Shown in pieces: positions 1 through 29,235 of a stretch of DNA of 64,000 bases. The notes beneath the pieces were generated by a model, which did no database searches, was not told where the DNA came from, and worked only from the letters and a program-made list of their open reading frames with translations. Position 1 is the stretch's first letter. Each line of letters opens with the position of its first letter. The stretch is from Hygrophila difformis. Taxonomy: Eukaryota; Streptophyta; Magnoliopsida; Lamiales; Acanthaceae. The stretch is from contig JAOANR010000004.1 in NCBI GenBank assembly GCA_030278955.1, forward strand, positions 56,755,120 to 56,819,119, read 5' to 3'. Both the position numbers and the translations under genes were made by a program.

Positions 1-2316
1 ATTGGGGGTCCCTTACTCAGATCCTTTGGCCGACGGACCTGTTATTCAGGTATGAACATTTTGTTGAGTCACTCTGTGTTAAACGTCATTAGAATGGCAA
101 CATAGCACATTTACTTTGGATAATCGCGTCGCTGGGTATAATGATTTTCTGAAAGCGTTTTGTGTTAAAATTCACCATGTTCTCAGTTCTTGTTCCTTGA
201 ATGTAAAATACAAAAATAAAATATCGTGAGATCAATATATACTAGATGTATCTGTATAATTTTGGTTACGTATGAATATCTAGAATATTCAGCACAGTTT
301 CAGCACCCCGTTGTACTTATATCCAAATCTCAGCGTGTTGTGTTGGCACTAATTAACCTGTTTGTGATTAATGCCAATTTATTTTCTAACTGTGTTTTTA
401 CAGGATGCTGCAACACGTGCATTAGCCAGAGGAACGACCTTTGAGAGTATCATTGAGATGCTTAAGGATGTAAGTACCTACTAGTTTCAAAAAGGTTATA
501 TGTAAAAGCCATGGAATTTCGGCTAATCTAATATAGAAATTAAAGGAGAATTATCTATTTTTTCCCTCCCCCTTCCTTAGGGCCCATCTTAATTAAACAT
601 ATGAGGTCCACTCTTAGAATTTAATATTTGTATTGGCTTATGAAGTTTGGATTTGTTCGAAAAAGTGATTTATCGAGATGCATTTTGCTCAAGTTCTTTC
701 TGGTCTAGGTCCTTTATCTATGCATTTTGCTCAGGTTCTTTCTGGTCTAGGTCCTTTATCTACCATTCACTTTCAAGCTTAAACATATCTTTTTAAGTTA
801 CAGTTTCTAAGTGTATTTTTTGTTTCTCCATAGGTGATTCCTCAATTATCATGTCCGATTTCACTCTTTACATATTATAACCCTATACTTAGGCGCGGTG
901 TGGATAAATTCATGGCGACTGTGAAAGATACTGGAGTTCATGGTAAGTTGTGCTTCCGCTCAACATTTGTTGTATCATAAGAAACATATTGTAATGGGTT
1001 TTGTATTGTCTGGGCTGACACAAGATACAAATATCTCAACTTGCTCGGGCAACTCTTAAACTGGTTAATCACATTTTTGTGCAAGTCCATCAGATCCTTC
1101 TATTTCCATTATGATTGAGTTTATCTATCATTCGTCCATTCTTATGCGAGCATGTAACTTTGTATAATAATCTTCCAACAACACTTTTGTCTTTTAAGGG
1201 CTTGTTGTTCCCGATGTCCCTCTTGAGGAGACTGAGCTATTGAGGAAAGAAGCTTCCAGCAAAAATATAGAACTGGTTCGCTTTTCCATACCTTGGTTTT
1301 TCCTTGAGATTTTCAAATTCAAAGTTCCAAATATTTTGTGGGACATACAATGGAAGATACACTCTACACATTCATTGAGTGGCATCTTATGTTTGAACTT
1401 CATGCCTAAACACTTAATTAGCTCAAATAATTCATAACTTGATCCCTCTCCCTTCAAATTCAGGTGCTGCTTACAACCCCCACAACTCCTACTGAACGAA
1501 TGAAGGCCATTGCTGAAGCTTCAGAAGGATTTCTCTATCTTGTATGGTACATTCTTTTGGAAACAGGAATAATGTTCATCTATGCTTTTCCCCTCAATTC
1601 CTCTAACCCAGTGATTCCACATCTTGATCTTTAGCTTTTAGGTAGTGTGTCCACAAACAGTGATACAACTTTAAAATGATAATCATCACTTAATGATCCT
1701 ATCATTTAACATATATTGGAACTAGTTAATCTTTAGTCTTGAAATCCGAAACTTGATGACACCTAATTCTTTCTTTTGATACCTCTGATTTTGTAAGCGC
1801 TATCTTTTTTAAATACTTCTATTAGGTAATTAACAATGTTCCATCAATAGGTAAGCTCGGTGGGAGTGACGGGAGCAAGAGCATCCATAAACGTTAAGGT
1901 CCCTGCTCTTCTTCGCGACATTAAAGAGGTGAATTTAAGAACTCAACCCATTCCACCCCCAATGTTCATTTCTCTTTTGTCCGTTACCTGTGAAGTTGAT
2001 ATATTTTCTACGTACAGGCAACAAACAAGCCAGTGGCAGTTGGTTTTGGCATCTCCAAACCAGAGCATGTCAAACAGGTAAGGCGTACAACCGCAGCATG
2101 ATCTTGGCTGCATTGTAGTAATAACAACACAATCAATCGTGTTAAAATTTATCCTATGTTGACTCGTGGTTGTTTCAGGTGGCTGGATGGGGAGCAGATG
2201 GTGTGATTGTTGGAAGTGCCATTGTGAAAATATTGGGTGAAGCAAAATCTCCTGAAGAAGGATTGAAAGAGTTGGAAACATTCATCAAAAGCTTAAAAGC
2301 TGCTCTGAAAGAATAA
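1..2316 (+). CDS. TSA1: Tryptophan synthase alpha chain, 3' part (5' end outside window)
   Basis: Coding exons read as 1-49, 404-469, 834-942, 1199-1275, 1464-1541, 1851-1928, 2018-2077 and 2179-2316, all with GT-AG introns and ending in TAA. The enzyme cleaves indole-3-glycerol phosphate to indole and glyceraldehyde 3-phosphate, the step before the beta subunit in plastid tryptophan synthesis. The first exon encodes [12 protein letters not shown], which carries the catalytic aspartate of the family. Later exons give the [11 protein letters not shown] loop, the [11 protein letters not shown] segment, [15 protein letters not shown] and [12 protein letters not shown], the last being part of the substrate phosphate-binding site. 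The frame is intact through every junction. The transit peptide, the catalytic glutamate and the start codon lie upstream of the window. A paralogous indole-glycerol-phosphate lyase used in defence metabolism cannot be excluded without the missing 5' exons. Confidence 0.93.
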
Positions 2317-2933
2317 AGGAATATGAATTTTGTGTCAAAGTTAGACAGTTCTTTTTCTTCACACCGAACTTAGATTTTGGTCAGAAGACTTTGTTCTTTG
2401 TTAAAAATGTTCTGAATCTTGATACCCTTTTTATTTAAGTGTTTGGATATTTATCTGCTATAAAAAAAAATAATAAATAGTTCGTTTATATTGAGCTTGT
2501 TCTCAATTAAATTGATTTGTGTTGAAAACGTTTTGGTTAGTTCAATTCTGTTGTTAAAATAGATTGCCAATTTGATTATAAACATTTTGTTAGAATGCTT
2601 AGGCGAATAATTAAGCTAGGGACAGACCTTATACCTTTTTAATCATCAAGTTGGCAAATTGGTATATTGAATTAAAAATCATTGAATTAATCTATAATAT
2701 TGTGTTACAAACTCCACAATTCAATAATCAAACCAACAAGGAACATGATGACTACTTTCTAAACCATTCCTCCCAAAGACAAACCTCAAGATTTTTTTCT
2801 TTCCATCTTTCTTTTCAAATAAAAGATGAGCTAGCTAATGAATTCCATTAACTATAATCAAATCAACCTATTACATAAATAATATATAAAATTTATAGCA
2901 TGTGTCTAACTAAGCATGCTCCACTGCATGGAT
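2317..2933. other. 3' UTRs and spacer between convergent genes
   Basis: This stretch separates the 3' end of the tryptophan synthase gene (+) from the 3' end of the Ole e 1-like gene (-). It is AT-rich and holds the two converging 3' untranslated regions. No convincing reading frame or repeat was seen. Confidence 0.5.
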
Positions 2934-3595
2934 CTAGTGTTCATCGTCATCATCGGAGTCGCTGAGTTTGAGCTCTTTGATGAGATCATCGCATTGCGGC
3001 AGGACCTCCTTCTTGAGGAATCCCAGCGGGTTCGCCTGTCGATTGTCGCCATGGAAGCCATTGTTGTTGGTCAGGGTGACAATGGAGGTTGGCTTCTTGG
3101 CCCAACCCTCGTCAGGGATCTCATCGCAGTCAGGACGGCTGCTCTTCACCAGCACCACCGCGCACTCCTCCTCCTCGTGGTCACCCTCCACCTTTATCCG
3201 GTAGTGCCCATTGGTGTCGGTGTCGCCCTCCACCGTGTATGTTATATTGTTTACGCCCTCACCCAGGCACTGGAGACGCACCCGTGCCCCTAAATGGACA
3301 ACATTCATAAGAGCCACCAAGTTAAAACGTAAACAAAAGTCTAATCTTAATAACCCTAATTAGGGTTTTTTTTTTCAATCTTTCAATTCACATCAAAATT
3401 AGGGCTTTTGTAAATTTGTGTACCTCCCATGCGCTCGCTGAGCCTGTTGATGAAGTTCACACGGCATACCTCGCAGTACACGTCACCTTCCACGTAGAAC
3501 GCCTCCGATGCGGCGGGGGCGGCAGCGGCCCCGGGAAGAGAGATCAAGAACACTAGAGCAGCTGCGAGGATAAGGATTTGTGGTAGATTTGCCAT
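2934..3595 (-). CDS. Ole e 1-like secreted protein (pollen Ole e 1 / extensin family)
   Basis: Two exons, 3424-3595 and 2934-3289, are joined across a GT-AG intron to give 175 aa. The first ~25 residues form a signal peptide with a hydrophobic core, followed by an Ala-rich linker. The mature part starts FYVEGDVYCEVCRVNF, the hallmark of the Ole e 1 domain. Six cysteines are visible (YC, VC, LQC, EEC, PDC, PQC), matching the three disulfides of the family. The tail is acidic, ending SDSDDDDEH. Family members are small secreted or cell-wall proteins, known best from pollen but often expressed elsewhere; a biochemical role is not established. The ATG at 3595 is chosen because it opens directly onto the signal peptide. 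Confidence 0.9.
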
Positions 3596-3689
3596 TTTTT
3601 TCTTCTTGTGTTTGTGATGATTGGTTTGAATTCTGTTTTTGTGGTGAACTTCAATTGCGATTGAGGATTTTTGTGTTGTGGAAGTGAAT

Positions 3690-3703
3690 GCATATATTTA
3701 TGG
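3690..3703 (-). promoter_or_regulatory. Putative TATA box of the Ole e 1-like gene
   Basis: Read on the minus strand the segment is ATAAATATATG, about 100 bases upstream of the start codon. Position and sequence fit a TATA box. The surrounding DNA is AT-rich, so chance occurrence is possible. Confidence 0.35.
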
Positions 3704-3802
3704 TGATTGGTAGTTATTAGTTTGAGGCAGTTAAAGATTGTCTCAACCAAAACAAGCTCTTGTCCACACACTGTACATAATTTAAGGTGTTCAAGCATCA
3801 TG

Positions 3803-4509
3803 CCTTCTTTTTTATTAACTAATTTAAGAATGAAATATTATTTAAACTAATTCAAGGTAAACAAGATAATACACTATTAATAGTGGTGTGATGCCCGAGC
3901 CTATTCAATCCCATAAATTAGTCAGTTAACATACATTAAAATTCACATATGTATATATAATTTTATTAAAACTAAAACTAATAAAGTCTTTTCTTGTTAT
4001 CTGCTCACATTATCCAACGAAAGTTTGATTGAAGTATGTTAAAATGCAGTACAATAAAACAATATATTATTTCTCGCGCATACACATATATAAGGATTCC
4101 TTCCGAATTTCAAATGCTCGGTTGCCCCTCCTCAACCCTAATTGCTATTGGGATCTGCAAAACGTAAACCCTAATTGCTATTGCGATTTGTAAAAGTTAA
4201 GTCACCGCCGTTGACCACGGTCAAAACAAATCTCCCTTCCAAAGTGTTCTACGGATCAACAATATCCTTGAAATTAAGGACTTCCACGCCTACTCACGTG
4301 ATTTCATGGCTTTAGTACATAAACTTCTCCGGTTCATCTTTTACCGCAAAAGCTACAATGGAGAATTTGAGGAGATGTGTTTTCCTTTTTTCAAAATATA
4401 TAATAAAAACTTGTCAATCCTCAAATTATCACTCATAACTAAGTTGATTTTTTATTTTATTTTTCCCTTCTAATCTTTCCAATGTGGCCTGGGGATATCG
4501 GGTTATTCA
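3803..4509. other. Non-coding, AT-rich; short tandem repeat near 4133-4190
   Basis: A unit of about 30 bases containing AACCCTAATTGCTATTG occurs twice in a row near 4133-4190. A stop-free stretch follows (4201-4455, +) but it has no start codon at its head and no recognisable domain. Nothing here can be called a gene. Confidence 0.4.
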
Positions 4510-6011
4510 CCAAAAATATACTAAGATAGTTTCTCATACTACTTTTTTTTTCTAAAAAATTATTATTTCATTTAATATATTTATTTATTCTAGTTCATAA
4601 ATAAATTTATTTGATTTTATAATATTAGGTTAAAAAAGTTTATTTCTAATTTTCTTATAATATCTAAAAGTGAATAATGATTTCAAAATATTAGAAATAA
4701 CACTCTAGATAATTTTTTTTAATATATTTATATACACATGTAGAAGAAAAGTAATTATTTTAATAATAAATATTTATTCTTAATATTTTTAAGTAAGAAT
4801 ATTTTAGATATATTAATATAGGCATAAGACTTCAACAAATAGGAATAAGCAATATCTTTTGCTCACTATTATATATATGCATGAAACATTACATGCGTTT
4901 GATCTCGCGCATTCATTAGGTTGCCAAAAATATACTAAGATAGTTTCTCATACTATTTTTTTTTTTATCTAAAAAATTATTATTTCATTTAATGTATTTA
5001 TTTATTCTAATTCATAAATAAATTTATTTGATTTTATAATATTAGGTTAAAAAAGTTTATTTCTAATTTTCTTATAATATCTAAAAGTGAATAATGATTT
5101 CAAAATATTAGAAATAACACTGACAATTTTTTTTTAATATATTTATATACACATGTAGAAGAAAACTAGGGGTGAAAACGGGACGGATACGGGCGGATAG
5201 TACTCATCCCGTATCCTATCCCATATTTTTTTGTCGAATATGGAATCGGATACGAATAGGCCGGATACAAATATGAATTCGAATATTTCGGGAAACGGAT
5301 ATGAGACGGATTCGGATTTTCACTCGGATAATCTTATAATTACTAAAATTAAATTTTTATAATTTTTTAAGTGAAATCGGAATATACTACTATGTAAGCT
5401 AAACTAAATTTTTAAATTTTCTAAGATCATTAGTTATTTCGTTCAAAACATCTAAATAACATCACTACAAGATGTTACATACTATAGTTTTGATGCAAAG
5501 AACCTAGTGATGTAGTTGAGTTGATTGATATGATTTGATTTAATAAATTACATATGGCTTTCAAGCTTTTGATTATATTTATACATATAGTATTACTTAT
5601 TTATTTTATAATTAATATAATATATTATATTATACATATAAAAATATATATAGTATTAATTTTCGGATATTCGGATAGAAAATACGGATAATATCCGCAT
5701 TATATTCGGATTTCTCGGATACGGGCGAATATTTACAATCCCATATCCTGTCCCGTATCCGCCGGATATAAAAATTCGAATTCGGATTCGAATATAATCG
5801 AATACGGCGTCGGATCGGGCGGATATTATCCGCCCCACTTTCACCCCTTTAGAAAACTAATTATTTTAATAATAAATATTTATTCTTAATATTTTTAAGT
5901 AAGAATATTTTAGACATATTAATATAGGCATAAGACTTCAACAAATAGGAATAAGCAATATCTTTTGCTCCACTATTATATATATGCATGAAACATTCAT
6001 TCATTAGGTTA
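4510..6011. repeat. Tandem duplication of a ~410-bp AT-rich segment, second copy split by a transposon
   Basis: Copy 1 is 4510-4923. Copy 2 begins at 4924 with the same CCAAAAATATACTAAGATAG start and runs to about 6011, interrupted by the element at 5168-5850. Outside the insertion the two copies match almost base for base, with only small indels, so the duplication looks recent. Copy 1 preserves the uninterrupted site. Confidence 0.85.
5168..5850. mobile_element. Non-autonomous hAT-type element A (683 bp)
   Basis: The ends are inverted repeats, AGGGGTGAAAACGGGACGGA on the left and TTTCACCCCTTT on the right. The element is flanked by an exact 8-base duplication AGAAAACT (5160-5167 and 5851-5858), the size typical of hAT transposition. 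Both subterminal ~150-base zones are packed with variants of CGGATA and GGATACGG in both orientations; the centre is plain AT-rich DNA. No transposase frame is present. The border could shift by one base if the element is taken to begin with T. Confidence 0.82.
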
Positions 6012-9000
6012 CATTGTTGTTTGTATCACAAGACACGTATGAATATAAATATGTTTAGTTGGATGGCCAAAAGTCTAAACAATCATCGATAAAACTTTAT
6101 TTGAATGAATATTTTAGAGCTTTTTATCTTTCTAAAAAAAACATTTGAATGTATAAGGGAGAGGTGCCCTTTTAAACCCTTTAGAAAAATAAATAAATGC
6201 CTTTTTTTTTTTTTAATACCTTAATCTAAAACCGTTCCTTATAATCTACCACAAAAAAAAAGTAAAAATAAAAAATATTACAATGTACTCATTCTTTCAA
6301 ATAATTTTGCATGGATGGAACTCAGGGTAAGAATGCAAGAAAATCATCACCAGGAGGTGAATGAAATTCTTCAGAAGCACTTTGCTTTCTTCTCAACTTG
6401 CAGCCACAGGATCAAACCGAGAGCTTGCAAACAGACACATTGGTAGGTGTCGTTTTATAGACACGCTTTTTGTGGAACAAAAACTGATCTCTGGCCAATG
6501 TAGCCTGATTGACGGACTGATATTCTTCAATGATGGTGTCTGCTCCGTTTCACCAATCTACATTTCGAACAGTATCAGTAGATATGCTTGTACTCTGATG
6601 GGTTGAGCCGCGGCATCTCCAATCAATACTTAGACAATCCAATGTGTCAGGTGTACAGAGCACGTAACTTCTCCACTGCTTTGTATATATAATCGTTTGT
6701 TGCTAAGTTTGTTATAACAGATCATGCTTCTTCCTGAGTTTGATCACCAAAACGAAGAAATATAAGAATTAATTTTTCACCCTGTTGATGCTTAAGAGGA
6801 TTAAAGGCAGATTTCATCTTTGAATTTCTTTGCAAATTTTTATTTTTGTCAGCTATTTTATGCATATGCAAAAAGCTAATCCGAGTTTTATATTAATCAC
6901 ATCTACATCTTTTGTCACAATATTACATAAAATGAGACTCTAATTAAGTAGGGACAAAACTGACCTTTTTCCCCGTGACAAACAAATCATAGAGAGATTC
7001 TGACCTTTTGCCTGTGACAACGGACCATAGAGAGAAATTTAGGGGCTATTTGGCTTTCACTTGACAAAAATTCAATTTGCAAGAAATTAAAGCACATAAA
7101 TTGCATTTGACCCATGTTATGGTCTTAAATTATCTTTGAACTGAGAATGAGGTAGTGTTGAAGCCAGGGAAGCATACCTCGAGTGCTGCTATGGTTTTTG
7201 AATTCTGCTTATCTGGAAAATTGAGAACCGCCTCCAAGTGCAATAACCTGAATATCCACAATGAAAGGTTTTTATCTTTCTGAGATCTAGTTTGAAAATA
7301 ACATGGAACATAGCTGTTAGTTCTGCTCACAAACCTCACATTATTCTCTGGATTCTGGAAGGAAAAACTATATAGGCTGTTTCATCAGTTTAACGGATTT
7401 CTTCTTGGTTCCATCTTCATTGAACTTTGTCATCAGAAAAAGGGAAATGAGATGAAGAAATAACAACAGAGCACAACCTCTGGTGTAAGGGACCAAACAG
7501 AATGCTACGGAAATATGCTGAGCTACTTGAAAATTGTAAGTTCTTAATCATCGGTGTATTGCTTGTTCCTATAATCAAGTCATGATTTAAGTATCAGAAG
7601 GCTGATTTATTCAGTCCCAGAACTAGTGAAACAAAAATTCACTCAAGAAAGTCTACTTAGCCAACATGTGGGACTAACTGTATTTATTGGTTTTGAGTGC
7701 TGAAATTTAACTTACACGCCTTAGGTAGACAGGAGAAGTTCAGGCTGTTTAATCCACCAGCCAATGAGCTTCTCAGACACAAAACCGAGTCCTCAACAGC
7801 TCATGCTTGAACACAGGCCTTGTAGAAGACAAAGGCAAGAGTATTAGTTGCCAATGATCCGTAAATCATTTGAAGGCTCTGTATTGAGCAAAAGAAATAT
7901 TTTATGAAATTGCAATCCGGTTGCCATTGATCTGCATCAACTCCAGTTGTATATTTAACTGTGTGCCGCAGAGGGATCTTCAGGAGTAGAAAATTTCTGC
8001 ACACAAAAGACAGGGCTACTTGAGAGACATGGCATGAAAAAACATATTCTATAAGACAGGGCTCCATACCCAATCACTGCACATAATGGTATATAGAAAA
8101 TCCTCTCTACTAGTAAGGGAGATCATGGTTAGGATACCCGAATTAATAGCTCATTTTGCGAATTTAATGTAACTTCCAGTATGCCTGTTTTGAGAACCGT
8201 AATCAAACCACAAAATGCATGCTAGACATCAGTTACCCTCATTTTTCATTTTGGGTATTGTGCATAATACTCTGTTCAATATAGTAATATACACATATTT
8301 ATATTATAATTTCTGAAATGATGATAAGCACCATTTAAAATGTAAAGATGGATTTATTAACGATGGTCTAAATTTTGAGTCTTGTTGTTTTGTTGTATTA
8401 TCAATCATGCTTGTTTTCTAACAACATATAAAAAGAAAAATAAGCAAATAAAAATTTCAATTATATAACAAAAAATTACCAACAAAAACATAATCAAAAA
8501 AAATATCATAAAAAAGAATACACAAAGAATATCAACTAGTTACATTGGCAAATGTAGATGTGCAGTGGTCAATTTTTCTTTGTTTGCCAGCTTTGAATCT
8601 TAATGGATGATTTTTCTTGTGTTAAGATTCACAGTAATTGATAATTCATATTAATACATAATTAATAAATTAATTAATATTTTTTTATATGTACTAAAAG
8701 TTTATATGTTTACTTGAACATATATATAGGAAATATAATCTGTGCATACATACATAGGTAAAATACTATACCCCTTCAAATATTAAATATTTATGATTTT
8801 GAGGTTGTGCACACATTAAAAGAAATGAAATGAAACATGTAAATGACAATTAATTTGAAACATTTTAGAATCCTTAGATAAACAAATATTGGGAGTATAT
8901 TGGTCCAGATCGGATAACTATTGTATACCTAAACTCCAAACCATAACAAAAAAATTCAAAATTAAGAACTGAAACTGGATCTGTTGCATTGGTTACCTCA

Positions 9001-9311
9001 TTATTCATTGCTTTGAATCGGATATCCAGTATCCACAGTCAATTTGCTCAGCTCTAAGTTCAAGTGAACAACAGGACATTGATGATAATTCATAAAGCAA
9101 TGTGACTCTCTAATTGGACTAAAGGCACAGCCATCTTTTGTTACCAAAAGCCATGTATTGTTTCCATGATTTTAATTAGCAATCATCTTGCAAAGTAATT
9201 GTAAGTTCAAACTGCAGAACCAGACATACAAATTAAATGTCACAAAAAACAGAACAAATAGTCAAAATAGAGTAAAATTTACATAAGGAAAAATAAGTTA
9301 CCTTAGAATAC
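6012..9311. other. Gene-poor 3' flank of the PPR gene; possible untranslated exons
   Basis: No protein-coding gene is recognised. Just after the PPR stop codon the minus strand reads CTAAG|GTAACTTA, a good donor site, so the PPR transcript may have 3' UTR introns reaching into this region. Less AT-rich islands near 6300-6650, 7130-7350 and 7740-8080 would suit untranslated exons or a non-coding RNA. The stretch 8280-8900 is featureless AT-rich DNA. Confidence 0.35.
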
Positions 9312-10850
9312 TTAATTGGAATTGATGGCCTTAATTAGAATCTGAGACAAATAAGTATCCAGGGTAAACCCCTTCTCCATCATTTGATCCCAAACTCCAC
9401 AAGCCAAGGAAAACTGCTTTTCCTTTATGAGGCCTTCAATAATCAATTTGAAAGTCAATTCGTCTGGATTAACCCCTTTACTTTGCATTTGCTCTAAGAA
9501 ACGAAATGCATCACTAGCTTTCGAGGCCTTGCAGTATCCATTTATAAGTGCATTATATGACACAACATCTGGGGCAATTCCCTGCTCCACCATGTTGTTA
9601 AACATATCATGAGCTGTGTTAATTCTGCCAGTCTTACACATATGGTCAATTAGGGTGGTATATAATGTAAGACTTGGTGTGAGATTCATCTTTGCCATTT
9701 GGTCAAGAAGTACCTTAGCTAAATGTGAGTTTCCTTCCTTAAGGAAGGCATCTATCAGAATTGTAAATGTTACCACATCCGGGGTAATGCCCTTCTGACC
9801 CATCTCCCTCAGGACAGTATACGCTTTTCTGGTGTGACCGTGTTTACAAAATGCACTTAAAATTGTATTATACGAAACAACATCCGCCAATCCTTTAGCC
9901 TCCATCTTGCCTATTAGAAGCATGTATGCCTTATCTACTCTATTCGCTTTGCAAAGACCCTTTAGAAACTCATTGTAGCTGTAAGTATCCAGTTCCACAC
10001 CACTCTTCTCCATCTTTTCCATCAATTTCTGGGCCTCATCCAGCATTAGCGCATTACAGCAATAGTTCAACAACACATTGTGAGTTATCAAATCGGGTTC
10101 ACACCCATTCCTCCTCATATAAGTCTTAAGTGCTAAAGCCTTATCGATACTTCCAACACGACAAAATCCATCTATAAGAATGTTATAGATAACAACATTA
10201 AACTTAACCTTATCCCTCATATCCCCCACTGTGAGCTCATAAGCCAAATCTACTTTCCCAATATCGCACAAACCAAGCACAAGTGCCCTACACGCCATAT
10301 TATCTGGGCTAAGACCTTTCTTGATCATTAATTTCCACATTGCAATAGCATCATCATACCGATTAACTCTACATAATCCACTAATAACAATTGTATAGCT
10401 CACAACATCGGGAGCTCTTCCCTTTTTTTCCATCAATTCCAACACTTGTAAAGCAACATCAACAAAATTCTCACCACATAAAAGATTCATATAGATATTA
10501 AACGCCCAACTGTCCGGCACGATCCCAAGCCTATCCATGTCGTCGAAAAGCCTAAAGATAAGCTCAAAGTTCTTAACTTCACACAACTTGGAAATAAATC
10601 TCGAGTAAGTAAATGAGCTCAAAGAAAATCCTTTCTCATTCATGGAATTATAATAATATTCAGATATATCTAAACGCTGATTCTTTACCAAAACTCCGAT
10701 GAATCGATTGTAGTCCATGGAGAAAATTCGGCATTCCGCGTGAGACATTTCGTCGAACACTTGAACTGCGAGGTCGATAAGGCCGGCTTTGACGTAGCTG
10801 GCGATGCGTGAACGGTATATCAGCCGCTGACGGCCAAGACTGCTATACAT
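9312..10850 (-). CDS. P-class pentatricopeptide repeat protein (At1g13040-like)
   Basis: An intronless frame of 512 aa. It begins MYSSLGRQRLIYRSRIASYV and is close to the Arabidopsis At1g13040 protein (about 517 aa) along its length as I recall it, including the ends (FDEM...DYNRFIGVLV; VWDQMMEKGFTLD). About a dozen 35-residue PPR units can be read, with typical PDVVSYTIVISGLC, EPDLITHNVLLNYCC and APDVVSYNALINGYC phrases. There is no DYW, E or SMR extension, so it is P-class. Such proteins bind organellar RNA in a base-specific way to guide stability, splicing or translation; the target is unknown. Lack of introns is normal for the family. The promoter region carries telo-box and site II elements. 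Confidence 0.93.
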   Translation of the reverse strand: MYSSLGRQRLIYRSRIASYVKAGLIDLAVQVFDEMSHAECRIFSMDYNRFIGVLVKNQRLDISEYYYNSMNEKGFSLSSFTYSRFISKLCEVKNFELIFRLFDDMDRLGIVPDSWAFNIYMNLLCGENFVDVALQVLELMEKKGRAPDVVSYTIVISGLCRVNRYDDAIAMWKLMIKKGLSPDNMACRALVLGLCDIGKVDLAYELTVGDMRDKVKFNVVIYNILIDGFCRVGSIDKALALKTYMRRNGCEPDLITHNVLLNYCCNALMLDEAQKLMEKMEKSGVELDTYSYNEFLKGLCKANRVDKAYMLLIGKMEAKGLADVVSYNTILSAFCKHGHTRKAYTVLREMGQKGITPDVVTFTILIDAFLKEGNSHLAKVLLDQMAKMNLTPSLTLYTTLIDHMCKTGRINTAHDMFNNMVEQGIAPDVVSYNALINGYCKASKASDAFRFLEQMQSKGVNPDELTFKLIIEGLIKEKQFSLACGVWDQMMEKGFTLDTYLSQILIKAINSN

Positions 10851-10989
10851 CTATCGAAAAGGGCGTATGCATTTGAGCTCCGATCGGAAACGGAAAACGG
10901 GAGGGAGCTCCACTCCGCTGCAGGGTATAGGCGGCGACAACAGAAAGCTAGACGACTTGCAGAGGAATCAAAGGCGAAGAAGAAAGGGA

Positions 10990-11100
10990 TTTGGGCCCGT
11001 TATACAAACTTACTTACATTGGGGATATATGGGATGGGCCGGCCCAGCTAATCCAAACCTTAAACCCTAAACCCTATTTCCATTGGCCCCCAAGCCCAAA
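10990..11100 (-). promoter_or_regulatory. Telo-box plus site II promoter cluster of the PPR gene
   Basis: Within 140-250 bases upstream of the PPR start codon lie TGGGCC at 10992-10997 and 11035-11040, its reverse GGCCCA at 11041-11046, AGCCCA at 11093-11098, and a double telo-box AAACCCTAAACCCTA at 11062-11076. Site II (TGGGCY, bound by TCP factors) with telo-boxes is the known signature of plant genes for ribosomal, mitochondrial and plastid functions active in dividing cells. This fits an organellar RNA-binding protein. Confidence 0.65.
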
Positions 11101-11470
11101 CTTCAGCTTTATAAATTTATAATTTACTCTAATTTTAGAAATATCATTTTATTTTACTGTAGTAGTTTATGAAGAGAACGAAATAAAAGGCTGTTAATGC
11201 AAAAAAAAAAAGAGAACGAAATAAAAGAAAGAAAAAAAGGAGCAACAAAATCAAGTACTGTCATAAAAAAAATGGAGCAAACAAAAGAGATTAAGAAAAA
11301 AAAAAATCTTAATACGTACTGTCATTACATATTAGCCAAAATCTTGATTTTTGATTTATGAAATTTATTGAGAGGTTTTCTCCAAACAAACATTCAAATC
11401 ATTTAAATAGCAATGCTATGTAAAACTTCATAAGTGAATAACACTAAAAATGCCCAACATTTAACAAGTA

Positions 11471-11730
11471 CTTCCTCCGTTCCTTTTTATTTGACACGGT
11501 AGGAGTTTTGTTACTGTTCATTGAGTAACTTTGATTCGACTTTTTAATACAGTTATGTAGGACAAAAAATAGTCAAGTGAGATCTTGTTAGATTCGTCTA
11601 ATCGCATAGATTTAGAATATCAAAGTTTCATAATTTTTACTTGTACGCAATTTGAGTTATTGAAGATTGAAAATGTTTATTGGATTGCGTGAAATGTGGG
11701 TCCGTGGCAATTAAAAAGGAACGGAGGAAA
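11471..11730. mobile_element. Stowaway-like MITE S1 (260 bp)
   Basis: Ends CTTCCTCCGTTCC and GGAACGGAGGAAA form a terminal inverted repeat next to TA dinucleotides. The interior contains AAGTGAGATCTTGTTAGATTCG, shared here in shorter form with most other copies in the window. No coding capacity. Confidence 0.8.
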
Positions 11731-12124
11731 TATATAGGATGCCAAGAATTACAACAAGTATATAGGATGCCAAGAATCACATTGGAGTAACTCTTTACTC
11801 CTGTCGTTATCGCAGGCAGTTTCTCTTGTAGTTCTGTACATCATCATCATCATCATCATCATCTGATGATAAGAATTACAAGAAGTATATAGGATGCCAT
11901 GAATGTTGTATTGATGTATACATTGCAAAATTTCTCTTCTTTCAAAGGCCAAAAATGGGGAGCCACGGGCTACTTAGTACATCTTTGCACAATATCAGCG
12001 CGTACAAGTACAAGAAGCACATATCGAATCCATTGCTTTCATTATCTTGTTTCTGTCATATCCAAGGCGCAGCAAGCAAATGAGCAAACTTTGCATCAAT
12101 CACCTGACAACGAATTTCAGGAAA
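11731..12124. other. 3' flank and likely 3' UTR of the SPIRRIG-type gene
   Basis: The stretch holds a repeated phrase TATATAGGATGCCA (three times between 11730 and 11900) and an ATC microsatellite near 11838-11862. The part next to 12125 is probably the 3' UTR of the BEACH gene. No separate gene is seen. Confidence 0.4.

Positions 12125-29235
<17,111 letters not shown>

Noticed and set aside
4201..4455. Stop-free plus-strand stretch with protein-like wording
   Set aside because: It has no start codon at its head, no splice context that could be supported and no known domain.
7130..8073. Two minus-strand frames of 69 and 90 codons
   Set aside because: No recognised motif; more likely untranslated or intergenic sequence downstream of the PPR gene.
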